Origin: Flavobacteriia bacterium
Lineage (GTDB): Bacteria; Bacteroidota; Bacteroidia; Flavobacteriales; Flavobacteriaceae
Assembly: GCA_010031465.1 (NCBI GenBank)
Contig: RGZR01000002.1
Span: 1-43,204 of the forward strand
Reading direction: 5' to 3'
DNA length: 43,204 nucleotides
Below, in pieces: positions 25,661-34,283 of this stretch. The notes under the pieces were generated by a model. It did not search any database. It had not been told where the DNA came from and was given only the letters and a program-made list of their open reading frames with translations. Numbering within the stretch: the first letter of the stretch is position 1; each line of letters begins with the position of its first letter. Both the position numbers and the translations under genes were made by a program.

Positions 25661-25668
25661 CAAAATTA
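25661..25668 (-). promoter_or_regulatory. -7 promoter element for pdhA-pdhC
   Basis: The minus strand reads TAATTTTG, matching TAnnTTTG, 31 nt upstream of the pdhA ATG. No -33 TTG is seen at 17-23 nt. Confidence 0.4.
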
Positions 25669-25716
25669 AAGATTTCTGTCCTATACGGGAAATATTAAAA
25701 GCAATTTATTAGGGAT

Positions 25717-26919
25717 TTATTGGGCTGCCGTCCCTGTACTACTATCAATAGGGGAAGCAGCAGTAGAATCTAATTGTAAGGCAACTGAAAATCGTAATGT
25801 GTTTTCAAGTGGATTACGCACATTTGAAGCTGAAAAAAGGTAGGAAATATCGATTTCTATAAAATTGAGATCAAAGCCTGCACCCATTGTCAGATACCGT
25901 CTAGACCCTTTATTTTGATTTTCATTAAAAAATCCGGAACGCAAGGAAAAGGAGTCTTGGAAACGGTATTCAAATCCCAAGGCCATGGTAATTTCACTCA
26001 ACTCTTCTGAAAGCCCGTCAGGAGCATCACTAAAGGAAGTGAAAATGCCCGATAAAAAATCAATATCAGGTTGCTGATACCCCATGAATCTTGCATTTGT
26101 ATCATACACGGCCACAGGCGTTGGCACAAGTAATTTATTGAACTCAGTATAGATTCCAAGGCGGTTAGTATCGTCGTAAATCAGATCAAGTCCAAAACCA
26201 AGTTTTAGGTTCGTAGGTATAAAGTTTTTTTGTCCACCAATATCATAGTTTAATCGAGGACCAATATTTGAAATCGTAAGGCCGCTGCGAAACAGCCCTT
26301 CCTTAGTCCCTAAATCAAATACTGAACTTTCAAAATAAGTAGCAATATCAATACCCAAAGAATTGGCTGAAGAAGTATCTGCATCGGTAGTAATCTTAAG
26401 ATCCGAGCGAATGTACCGGCCTGCCACTGCCATAGAAATTTGCTCACTTAACTTTAATGCGTAAGATAGATCTAAAGTTAACTCAGTAGGGCGCTCATAG
26501 CCTTGATCCACTATTGAACCTCCTATAAGCTCATTAAATTGGATGTCACCCAAACTAAAATACCTCAAACTGGTTGCCCATGCACTTCGCTCATTTAACT
26601 TTTTGTAGTAGTTTATATTTCCTAAAAAAATATCGTCCACCAATTTGCTTAGGTAAGGCGTATAGCTTATTCCTATGGAAGTTTCAGAACTGGCAAAAAC
26701 GTATTTTGCAGGATTCCATTGTTGGGAATAAGTGTCTGCGGAGGTAGCTACACCCAATTCTCCCATACCAGCAGCGCGAGCATCTGGGGTAATCATCAAA
26801 AAGGGAACCCCAGTTGTAATAACCCGATTGGAGTTTTGTGCTTTTAGTTGGCTTGCATTAAACACCAAGAAAAAAACAATTGCCCTTTGTAATATTTTCT
26901 TCACGCTTTTTAAACGCAT
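25717..26919 (-). CDS. porV: PorV, type IX secretion outer-membrane shuttle protein
   Basis: PorV (LptO) is a beta-barrel of the FadL type that carries type IX secretion cargo from the SprA translocon to the attachment complex. At 400 residues it has a signal peptide ending near NASQLKAQ (about residue 28). It then has the conserved N-terminal stretch TGVPFLMITPDARAAGMGE, QQWNPAK, and many alternating beta-strands, with MGAGFDLNFIEIDISYLF near the C-terminus. It normally adjoins porU, but here the next gene upstream is gldJ, on the opposite strand. Confidence 0.93.
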   Translation of the reverse strand: MRLKSVKKILQRAIVFFLVFNASQLKAQNSNRVITTGVPFLMITPDARAAGMGELGVATSADTYSQQWNPAKYVFASSETSIGISYTPYLSKLVDDIFLGNINYYKKLNERSAWATSLRYFSLGDIQFNELIGGSIVDQGYERPTELTLDLSYALKLSEQISMAVAGRYIRSDLKITTDADTSSANSLGIDIATYFESSVFDLGTKEGLFRSGLTISNIGPRLNYDIGGQKNFIPTNLKLGFGLDLIYDDTNRLGIYTEFNKLLVPTPVAVYDTNARFMGYQQPDIDFLSGIFTSFSDAPDGLSEELSEITMALGFEYRFQDSFSLRSGFFNENQNKGSRRYLTMGAGFDLNFIEIDISYLFSASNVRNPLENTLRFSVALQLDSTAASPIDSSTGTAAQ

Positions 26920-27101
26920 AGATTTTTATTTTCGTGTATTTGATGAGAAAAAAAACCGCTTTTTTAAAAATAGAACAATATTACTCCACAACTTTCGTTT
27001 TTGATTTTACCAAGGCATAATTTATTTCATGCAATTAATTTTATAAATCTCATAATTCGTATATTGCATAACGTTTTGAAACAACAACAAACTATATAAA
27101 C
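26920..27101. other. Divergent spacer between porV and gldJ, no porU
   Basis: This 182-nt AT-rich stretch separates the two divergent starts and should hold both promoters. I see no clear TAnnTTTG match on either strand, no hairpin and no reading frame resembling PorU. It is far too short to have held porU (more than 3 kb). Confidence 0.6.
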
Positions 27102-28772
27102 TTGAAAAGTTTAAAACGACTCTCCTACGTCTTTATCGTAATGCTTGTAATGGCAAGCTGTGGAGGAGGTAATAATACCTCCAGAGCTACAGGGTGGGAC
27201 ATTAATTCCAAAAAAGGAGTCTTCCAGTACAATGTGGATTTTGATGAACAAGAAACCGGACCCGGTCTTGTTTTTATCGAGGGAGGTACCTATACCAAAG
27301 GACAAGTTCAAGATGATGTTTTACATGATTGGAACAATACCCCTAACCGCCAACATGTTATGTCTTTTTATATGGACCAAACAGAGGTAACTAACCTTAT
27401 GTATCTTGAATACTTAGACTGGTTAGAATATGTTTTTCCAACCGAAGAAGAGCGTTATCGACAAATTTATGAAGGGGCCCTGCCTGATACCTTAGTGTGG
27501 CGCAACCAATTGGGGTATGTTGAAGAATTAACTACCAACTATTTACGTCACCCTGCCTATGCAGAATATCCTGTTGTTGGGGTAAACTGGTTACAAGCCG
27601 TTCAGTATGCAGAGTGGAGAACTGATCGGGTGAATGAATACATTCTCGAACGCGAAAGTTATATTCAAAAAGACGTACGATTTACGAACGTTGACGCGAA
27701 CAGCACTTTTACAACTGCGGCCTATTTAAAACGACCTGAAACGGTATATGGCGGGTTAATGGACAGTATAAGCGGAAAAAGTGCAGAAGTGCGCAAAGGC
27801 GACTCTATTGTAAAAGTTTATGCAGGTGTCGAAAAAGGAATACTATTACCCTCTTATCGCTTACCCACAGAAACTGAATGGGAGTACGCCGCACTGGCCA
27901 TTGTTGGTGATCGTGAATACAATAACTACAGGGGGAAAAAGAAATACCCATGGTCTGGTGAATACACCCGTTCTAGTGAACGCCGAACGAAAGGAGATCA
28001 ATTGGCAAACTTCAAATTAGGTAAGGGAGATTACGGCGGAATTGCCGGCTGGTCAGATGATGGTGCCGACATTACCATTCAAGTCAAGCAGTACCCTCCA
28101 AATGATTTTGGTTTATACGATATGGCAGGTAATGTTGCCGAATGGGTTGCTGATGTCTATCGACCCATTGTTGATGATGAAGCCAATGACTTTAACTACT
28201 ACAGAGGAAACGTCTATTTAAAAAATGTGATTGGCGAAGACGGTAAGGCTGAAATTATAGCCCCCGACGAGATGGTATTTGACACCTTACCCAACGGTAA
28301 AATCTTACTTAAAAGAATGCCTGGAGAATTAAACCAAGTAGCTATTGATGAAGAAGAGACGTTTTTACGCCAAAACTTTTCTGAAAGCGACAATCGAAAT
28401 TTTAGAGACGGCGACACTGAATCGTCTAGAAGTTTTGCCGCAGGGCGACCCGATCCTACGGTAAATAGCGAAAGACCTGAGACTTCAAAAATGTATAACG
28501 CTCCCCTTTCCCCTCAGTTAACCACAGATGAAAATGGGAATTTACTACTCAATGTAGATACATCTTCTAAGCGAACTACATTAATCACCGATGAGGTTCG
28601 AGTATACAAAGGAGGGTCGTGGAAAGACCGAGCCTATTGGTTAGATCCAGCCCAAAGACGCTATCTTCCCCAATATATTGCAACAGATTATATAGGCTTC
28701 CGTTGCGCTATGTCGCGTTTGGGATCGAAAAGTCAAGTTAAAAAAACCGTGCGCCATAAACGCAGTGGATAA
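27102..28772 (+). CDS. gldJ: Gliding motility lipoprotein GldJ
   Basis: GldJ is an outer-membrane lipoprotein needed for gliding and for type IX secretion, where it stabilises GldK. At 556 residues it has the family length. The lipoprotein signal (MKSLKRLSYVFIVMLVMASC) has lipid Cys20. The FGE-sulfatase-like fold follows: LVFIEGGTYTKG, MDQTEVTNLMY, VVGVNWLQAVQYAEWR, LPTETEWEYAA, YDMAGNVAEWV and the closing IGFRCAMSR. The start is TTG at 27102, because the next ATG would delete the positively charged part of the signal peptide. A strong terminator follows. Confidence 0.96.
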   Translation: MKSLKRLSYVFIVMLVMASCGGGNNTSRATGWDINSKKGVFQYNVDFDEQETGPGLVFIEGGTYTKGQVQDDVLHDWNNTPNRQHVMSFYMDQTEVTNLMYLEYLDWLEYVFPTEEERYRQIYEGALPDTLVWRNQLGYVEELTTNYLRHPAYAEYPVVGVNWLQAVQYAEWRTDRVNEYILERESYIQKDVRFTNVDANSTFTTAAYLKRPETVYGGLMDSISGKSAEVRKGDSIVKVYAGVEKGILLPSYRLPTETEWEYAALAIVGDREYNNYRGKKKYPWSGEYTRSSERRTKGDQLANFKLGKGDYGGIAGWSDDGADITIQVKQYPPNDFGLYDMAGNVAEWVADVYRPIVDDEANDFNYYRGNVYLKNVIGEDGKAEIIAPDEMVFDTLPNGKILLKRMPGELNQVAIDEEETFLRQNFSESDNRNFRDGDTESSRSFAAGRPDPTVNSERPETSKMYNAPLSPQLTTDENGNLLLNVDTSSKRTTLITDEVRVYKGGSWKDRAYWLDPAQRRYLPQYIATDYIGFRCAMSRLGSKSQVKKTVRHKRSG

Positions 28773-28783
28773 TTTAAAAAAGT

Positions 28784-28814
28784 AAGCATCTTAACCACAA
28801 GATGCTTTTTTTTT
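28784..28814 (+). terminator. Intrinsic terminator after gldJ
   Basis: The 9-bp stem AAGCATCTT (28784-28792) and AAGATGCTT (28799-28807) has a 6-nt loop, and the T run extends to 28814. The murF ATG starts at 28818, so the terminator lies directly on its 5' edge. Confidence 0.85.
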
Positions 28815-28817
28815 AAG

Positions 28818-30125
28818 ATGAATATTGAGTCGCTATACCAACTATTTTTACGCTCTACAGGAGTGTGCACCGACACGCGTATACTGGAAAAAGGAAATTT
28901 ATTTTTTGCTTTAAAAGGGCCTTCGTTTGATGGAAATGAATTTGCAGATGTAGCTTTATCCAAAGGGGCTATAGCAGTAGTTGGAAGTGATACTAAAATA
29001 AAGGCACATGCTGATAAGGCTTTTCTTGTAAAAGACACTTTAATTGCATTACAACAACTAGCCACTTACCATCGCGAAAAATGCAATACCCCTCTAATTG
29101 CGCTTACAGGAAGCAATGGTAAAACCACAACCAAAGAGCTTATCCGCGCTGTATTACAAACAAAATACAAGGTTTTAGCAACGCAAGGTAATCTTAATAA
29201 CCATATAGGGGTGCCCCTAACTCTGCTCCAGCTAACTTCAGATCATGACATCGGCATCATCGAAATGGGTGCAAATCATATTGGTGAAATCAAGACTTTA
29301 GCTGAGATTGCAAGGCCTAATTGGGGATACATTACCAATTTTGGGAAAGCTCACTTAGAAGGGTTTGGAAGTGAAGAAGGGGTGATTCAAGGAAAATCTG
29401 AATTGTATTCCTATCTAATTAAAAACCAACAGCACGTTTTAATTAATGGTGATGATCCTATACAAGTAAAAGCCACTCAAAATGCAATAAAGCACAGCTT
29501 TGGAACAAAAAATGATGCTGATTATATATGGTCAGCCCCACAAACAAATTCATCTAAAGGATGGGTATTAACCTTTGAAAAAAATCATTTTGAAAGCAAT
29601 TTATACGGCGACTATAATTTGCCAAATCTAGTTGCTGCCATATGTTTTGGGCACCTTTTTGAAGTCCCTTTAAAGGCTATTCAAAAAGGCATTTCTAGCT
29701 ATCAAGCGGATAATAATCGATCACAAGAATTGACAATAGGTCCGTGTCATATTATATTAGATGCCTACAATGCCAACCCATCAAGTATGAGTGCAGCTTT
29801 ATCCGCTTTTTCGTCTGTTGCTACGGCAAAGAGTGCCCTAATTTTGGGAGATATGAAAGAATTGGGAGCTGGTTCTTTAAAAGAACACAATGACCTACTT
29901 AAAGCTGCAATTCAAAGCCCTGTTGGGACTATTTATACCCTTGGAGAACATTTTATGACCACCACGGAACAACACGCAAAAATTCAACGCTATCCTAATA
30001 TTGACGCGTTTTTGGAGTACGTCCCCCTCCCTATTGATAAACACGATCGATTGCTAATTAAGGGGTCACGGTCAATGCGTCTAGAACGGATCATTCCCTA
30101 TTTAAAGAATGAGGAGAACCCATGA
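28818..30125 (+). CDS. murF: UDP-N-acetylmuramoyl-tripeptide--D-alanyl-D-alanine ligase MurF
   Basis: MurF adds D-Ala-D-Ala to the UDP-MurNAc-tripeptide, the last cytoplasmic step in building the peptidoglycan precursor. The 435 residues fit. The ATP-binding loop is GSNGKTTTK (98-106), followed by NLNNHIGVPLTLL and EMGANHIGEI. The C-terminal domain has LDAYNANPSSM and ILGDMKELG, typical of MurF. The start lies only 3 nt after the gldJ terminator T run, and no own -7 element is seen. It overlaps the next gene by ATGA. Confidence 0.95.
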   Translation: MNIESLYQLFLRSTGVCTDTRILEKGNLFFALKGPSFDGNEFADVALSKGAIAVVGSDTKIKAHADKAFLVKDTLIALQQLATYHREKCNTPLIALTGSNGKTTTKELIRAVLQTKYKVLATQGNLNNHIGVPLTLLQLTSDHDIGIIEMGANHIGEIKTLAEIARPNWGYITNFGKAHLEGFGSEEGVIQGKSELYSYLIKNQQHVLINGDDPIQVKATQNAIKHSFGTKNDADYIWSAPQTNSSKGWVLTFEKNHFESNLYGDYNLPNLVAAICFGHLFEVPLKAIQKGISSYQADNNRSQELTIGPCHIILDAYNANPSSMSAALSAFSSVATAKSALILGDMKELGAGSLKEHNDLLKAAIQSPVGTIYTLGEHFMTTTEQHAKIQRYPNIDAFLEYVPLPIDKHDRLLIKGSRSMRLERIIPYLKNEENP

Positions 30126-30376
30126 AAAAAACACTACTCATAGGTTTATTACTAAGTTTATATTGCTGCCAAAAGCCAGATGATAAATGCGGTCAAATCA
30201 TTCAAAAAACAATGATCAATAACAAGTACTATTTTGTCTTACAAACAGAGGAATATGTACATTACTATTCCAATCCATCGAATCCAACTATTCCTGACGA
30301 TGGAGTGCGACAGGGTGCCGTTACAAAGGAAGTATACGATTCCTTTTCGGTTGGAGACACCTATTGCTCAGAATAA
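30122..30376 (+). CDS. Small putative lipoprotein
   Basis: This 84-residue protein has a lipoprotein-like N-terminus (MKKTLLIGLLLSLYCCQK) with the lipid Cys at 15 or 16. Two further cysteines (C23 and C82) could form a disulfide in the mature part. The rest is polar, with a YYFVLQTEEYVHYYSNPS stretch. I do not recognise a family. The ATG overlaps the murF stop (ATGA, 30122-30125), so it is translationally coupled to murF. It ends 3 nt from the convergent acs stop. Confidence 0.75.
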   Translation: MKKTLLIGLLLSLYCCQKPDDKCGQIIQKTMINNKYYFVLQTEEYVHYYSNPSNPTIPDDGVRQGAVTKEVYDSFSVGDTYCSE

Positions 30377-30379
30377 GTT

Positions 30380-32278
30380 TTACCCTTGATGTGCTCCTTT
30401 AATAATTTCTTCTACGACTTCGGGATTGAGTAAGGTTGACGTATCTCCCATATTGGAAAGATCTTGACTGGCAACTTTACGTAAAATACGCCGCATAATT
30501 TTACCCGATCGTGTTTTGGGTAAACCTGGAACGATTTGCACCACATCCGGTTTAGCAATAGGGCCTATAATTTTACGAACTGTATCTTTTATTTGTTCAC
30601 TTAACTGCGCTGCATCTTCACTCGATTCACAAATAGCAAAGGCATAAATACCCTGTCCTTTAATATCATGAGGATAACCCACTACTGCAGATTCAATTAC
30701 TTTGGGATGTTCGTTAATCGCGTTTTCAACTTCAGCTGTACCCATTCGATGTCCTGAAACATTAATTACATCATCCACACGACCCAATATACGCAAATAA
30801 CCATCGTGATCGCGCTTTGCCCCATCGCCTGTAAAATACATCCCCGGATAGGTAGAAAAATAGGTTTCTTTACAGCGTTTATGGTCTCCATAGGTGGTTC
30901 TTATAATAGAAGGCCATGGAAAGGCAATACATAAATTTCCTTCAACATTGTTTCCTTTTAATTCTTTCCCCTCAGCATCAACAATTACTGGCTGAATACC
31001 CGGTAAGGGCAAGGAGGCGTGAGCGGGTTTATTAGGCGTTATTCCGGCAAGGGGTGAAATCATAATTCCCCCAGTTTCTGTTTGCCACCACGTATCCACT
31101 AAGGGACATTTTCCTTTTCCAATAAGGGAATGGTACCAATGCCAAGCTTCTTCATTAATAGGTTCTCCTACTGATCCAATAACAGTAAGTGAGGCTAATG
31201 AATAGGGTGTAATAGGATCTAATCCATAAGCTTGAAGGGCACGAATGGCTGTGGGAGCTGTATAAAATTGATTGATTTTAAATTTGTCAATTATTTCCCA
31301 AAATCGTCCAGGATGGGGATAGGTCGGCACTCCTTCAAACATAACCGAAGTTGCTCCGGCCAGTAGAGGACCATAAATAATATAGGAGTGTCCTGTTATC
31401 CAACCAATATCGGCAGTACACCAGTATATATCGTCGGGATTGTATTGAAAGACATTCAAAAAGGAATAGTAAGTATAGACCATATAACCCGCAGTAGAAT
31501 GCACAACCCCTTTAGGCTTACCCGTAGATCCTGAAGTATATAAAATAAAAAGGGGGTTTTCAGAATCCATAATTGCTGCTGTATGCAAAGCTGACTGTCC
31601 CTCCATAACATCATGCCACCATATATCCCTATCGGGTTTCATGGTAACGGATTCGCCTGTACGTTGACACACTATGACCTTCTGAACAGAAGGTGCGTTT
31701 TCAACAGCTTCATCTACTACAGCTTTTACGGGTATTTTTTTGGCTCCCCTAAAATTTCCATCAGCTGTAAGCACCATTTTAGCTTGACAATCGTTTATTC
31801 GATCGGCTAAAGCAGTAGCAGAAAATCCTGCAAAAACAACTGAGTGAATGGCCCCTACCCGAGCACAGGCTAACATGGCAATTGCCGCTTCCGGAATCAT
31901 GGGCATGTAAATAATCACCCGATCTCCTTTTTGTACCCCTTGTGCTTCTAAAGCATTTGAAAATTGACAAGTACGTTGGAAAAGTTCTTGGTAGGTGATC
32001 TTTAGTGGACGTTCATCTGGATTGTTAGGTTCCCATAAAATAGCCGTTTTATCTCCATGAGTTGGGAGTAAACGTTCAAAAATATTTTCAGTAATATTAA
32101 GTTGAGCCTCTTCAAACCATTTTACATCCGGTCCTTCAAAATCCCATGAAAGTATTTTTTTCCACGGTTTTTTCCATTGAAAAGTAGCGGCTACTTCCCC
32201 CCAAAAAGTTTCAGGATCTTGTATGCTTTTTTCATACTGGTGAATGTAATCGGATAGGGTTTTAATTCTATGATTCAT
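30380..32278 (-). CDS. acs: Acetyl-CoA synthetase
   Basis: Acs is an AMP-forming ligase that activates acetate to acetyl-CoA through acetyl-AMP. Its 632 residues match. The adenylate-binding YTSGSTGKPKGVVHST motif, WWQTETGG, the YFTGDGAKRDHDGYLRILGR hinge region and the C-terminal PKTRSGKIMRR (with the acylatable catalytic lysine) are all present. It is downstream of the acetate-type symporter and its small subunit on the same strand, forming a scavenging operon. Confidence 0.96.
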   Translation of the reverse strand: MNHRIKTLSDYIHQYEKSIQDPETFWGEVAATFQWKKPWKKILSWDFEGPDVKWFEEAQLNITENIFERLLPTHGDKTAILWEPNNPDERPLKITYQELFQRTCQFSNALEAQGVQKGDRVIIYMPMIPEAAIAMLACARVGAIHSVVFAGFSATALADRINDCQAKMVLTADGNFRGAKKIPVKAVVDEAVENAPSVQKVIVCQRTGESVTMKPDRDIWWHDVMEGQSALHTAAIMDSENPLFILYTSGSTGKPKGVVHSTAGYMVYTYYSFLNVFQYNPDDIYWCTADIGWITGHSYIIYGPLLAGATSVMFEGVPTYPHPGRFWEIIDKFKINQFYTAPTAIRALQAYGLDPITPYSLASLTVIGSVGEPINEEAWHWYHSLIGKGKCPLVDTWWQTETGGIMISPLAGITPNKPAHASLPLPGIQPVIVDAEGKELKGNNVEGNLCIAFPWPSIIRTTYGDHKRCKETYFSTYPGMYFTGDGAKRDHDGYLRILGRVDDVINVSGHRMGTAEVENAINEHPKVIESAVVGYPHDIKGQGIYAFAICESSEDAAQLSEQIKDTVRKIIGPIAKPDVVQIVPGLPKTRSGKIMRRILRKVASQDLSNMGDTSTLLNPEVVEEIIKGAHQG

Positions 32279-32288
32279 GAGTATTCAT

Positions 32289-33986
32289 TTAATGTAAATC
32301 TCCAGAGGGCAATGCTGAACCTCTTGGCATTCTTATACTTTCTGTTAATTCTTGTACTGCTGAAGGAGGGGCTGGAGTAAATCGAGAAACCACCCAGGCC
32401 GTAATGAAGTTGATGACCATTCCTAAAGTACCAATCCCTTCTGGAGAAATACCCCACCAGTACTGATCAGGTGTTCCGGGTCCGCCAAGTTGAGGCTTAA
32501 AATAAAGGATATAAAAGGCCGTAAACAGTATCCCAATGATCATTCCGGCTATGGCTCCCTCCCTATTCATTCGCTTATCAAAAATTCCCAAAATAATGGC
32601 TGGAAAAAATGACGAGGCTGCTAAACCAAAGGCTAAGGCAACAACTTCAGCCACAAAACCCGGAGGATTTAATCCTGCTAAACCAGCAGCAACTACAGCT
32701 ACAGCAATAGATACCCGTGCTGCATACAACTCTCCTTTTTCTGTAATTGAGGGGCGTAAATAATTTTTTAGTAAATCGTGAGAAATTGAGGTTGAGATGA
32801 CCAGCAATAAACCTGCCGCTGTAGAAAGGGCTGCAGCGAGTCCTCCTGCCACTACCAAGCCGATAACCCACGGGGGTAAATTAGCTATTTCAGGGTTTGC
32901 CAAAACAATAATATCGCGATCAACTGTCAATTCATTTGTGGCTGCATCAGCAACATATTGAATGCGACCATCAGCATTTTTATCGGTAAATTGAAGTAAT
33001 CCCGTTTTTTCCCAATTCGTGAACCATCCAGGCACATCAGCATAAGGAGCCTCAGACACCGTATTTATTAAATTGGTTCGTGCAAAAACAGCAACGGCAG
33101 GGGCCGTAGTATACAAAATAGCTATAAACAATAATGCCCACCCGGCTGAAACACGTGCATCACGAACTTTAGGAACAGTAAAAAACCTTACAATTACATG
33201 AGGTAGACCTGCTGTACCAAACATAAGTGCAGCAGTAATAAAAAACATATTTATGGTATTGGATTGATTAATTGAGGTGTAGTCAGAAAAGCCTAAATCA
33301 ACCGATAATTGATTTAATTTTTCCAATAAAAAGACACCATCTGGACCTCGAGAACCAAAGCCTAACTGAGGAATTGGATTTCCCGTCATTTGAAGTGAAA
33401 TGAAAATGGCAGGGACCGTAAATGCGAAAATCAATACACAAAATTGAGCAACTTGTGTATAGGTAATTCCCTTCATACCGCCGAGTACTGCATAAAAAAA
33501 GACAATACCAATTCCTATCAAAACACCCACATCAAAAGGGACACTTAAAAAGCGAGCAAATGCAACCCCTACGCCCTTCATCTGACCTACCACATAAGTA
33601 AAAGAAATAAATAAGGCACACAGTAAGGCTACTAAACGAGCGTTTTTAGAATAATAGCGTTCTCCAATAAAATCAGGTACTGTAAATTTTCCGAATTTTC
33701 GCAAATAAGGGGCTAACATTAAGGCTAAAAGTACATAGCCTCCGGTCCAACCCATTAGATACTGACCTCCTGAAAAACCCATAAAGGCAATCATTCCGGC
33801 CATAGAGAGAAACGAAGCCGCCGACATCCAATCTGCAGCGGTTGCCATTCCATTCGCTATGGGATTGACTCCTCCTCCGGCAACATAAAATTCTTTTGTT
33901 GACCCCGCACGAGCAAGAATGGCAATTATTATGTATACTAAAAACGTCGTGCCAACTAAAATATAGGTCCAAGTTTGTGCTGCCAT
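32289..33986 (-). CDS. Sodium:solute symporter, acetate (ActP-type)
   Basis: This polytopic SSS-family permease has 565 residues and about 13 hydrophobic spans. Diagnostic stretches are the N-terminal EFYVAGGGVNPIANGMATAAD, the GVGVAFARF region, LGGMKGITYTQVAQF, and AGGLAAALSTAAGLLLVIS. A DUF4212 small subunit lies upstream and acs downstream, so the substrate is most likely acetate or a similar short-chain acid taken up with sodium. A periplasmic-type insertion near residues 340-380 (NWEKTGLLQFTDKNADGRI) looks like the longer SSS group linked to DUF4212. Confidence 0.9.
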   Translation of the reverse strand: MAAQTWTYILVGTTFLVYIIIAILARAGSTKEFYVAGGGVNPIANGMATAADWMSAASFLSMAGMIAFMGFSGGQYLMGWTGGYVLLALMLAPYLRKFGKFTVPDFIGERYYSKNARLVALLCALFISFTYVVGQMKGVGVAFARFLSVPFDVGVLIGIGIVFFYAVLGGMKGITYTQVAQFCVLIFAFTVPAIFISLQMTGNPIPQLGFGSRGPDGVFLLEKLNQLSVDLGFSDYTSINQSNTINMFFITAALMFGTAGLPHVIVRFFTVPKVRDARVSAGWALLFIAILYTTAPAVAVFARTNLINTVSEAPYADVPGWFTNWEKTGLLQFTDKNADGRIQYVADAATNELTVDRDIIVLANPEIANLPPWVIGLVVAGGLAAALSTAAGLLLVISTSISHDLLKNYLRPSITEKGELYAARVSIAVAVVAAGLAGLNPPGFVAEVVALAFGLAASSFFPAIILGIFDKRMNREGAIAGMIIGILFTAFYILYFKPQLGGPGTPDQYWWGISPEGIGTLGMVINFITAWVVSRFTPAPPSAVQELTESIRMPRGSALPSGDLH

Positions 33987-34003
33987 ATGCTTAAAAGAAA
34001 AAG

Positions 34004-34255
34004 TTATAGTTCATCTACATCGTGTTTTTTATCCAATCGATTCATCAAATAGACATATACAAAAATCAAAAGAACAAAGGTGTAAATTGCGCCTTGATGG
34101 GCAAACCAAAAGCCCAAGGGAAATCCGAGAATTTGAAATTGATTTAACGTTTCTGCGAACACTATTCCGAATAGAAAAGAAACAGTAAACCAAATGGAAA
34201 GAAGAATCCCCAGGTATTTCAAGTTAGTACTCCAATAGGTTGATTTTTTATTCAT
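34004..34255 (-). CDS. DUF4212 symporter small subunit
   Basis: This 83-residue protein has two membrane spans (ILLSIWFTVSFLFGIVFAE and GAIYTFVLLIFVYVYLM) joined by the conserved FPLGFWFAHQG loop, matching DUF4212. These proteins accompany DUF4212-linked SSS symporters as an accessory subunit. The symporter starts 17 nt downstream, so the two are co-expressed. Members are often called sodium/substrate symporter small subunits. Confidence 0.92.
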   Translation of the reverse strand: MNKKSTYWSTNLKYLGILLSIWFTVSFLFGIVFAETLNQFQILGFPLGFWFAHQGAIYTFVLLIFVYVYLMNRLDKKHDVDEL

Positions 34256-34283
34256 AAAATTTAATATCGTTTGTACATTACAA

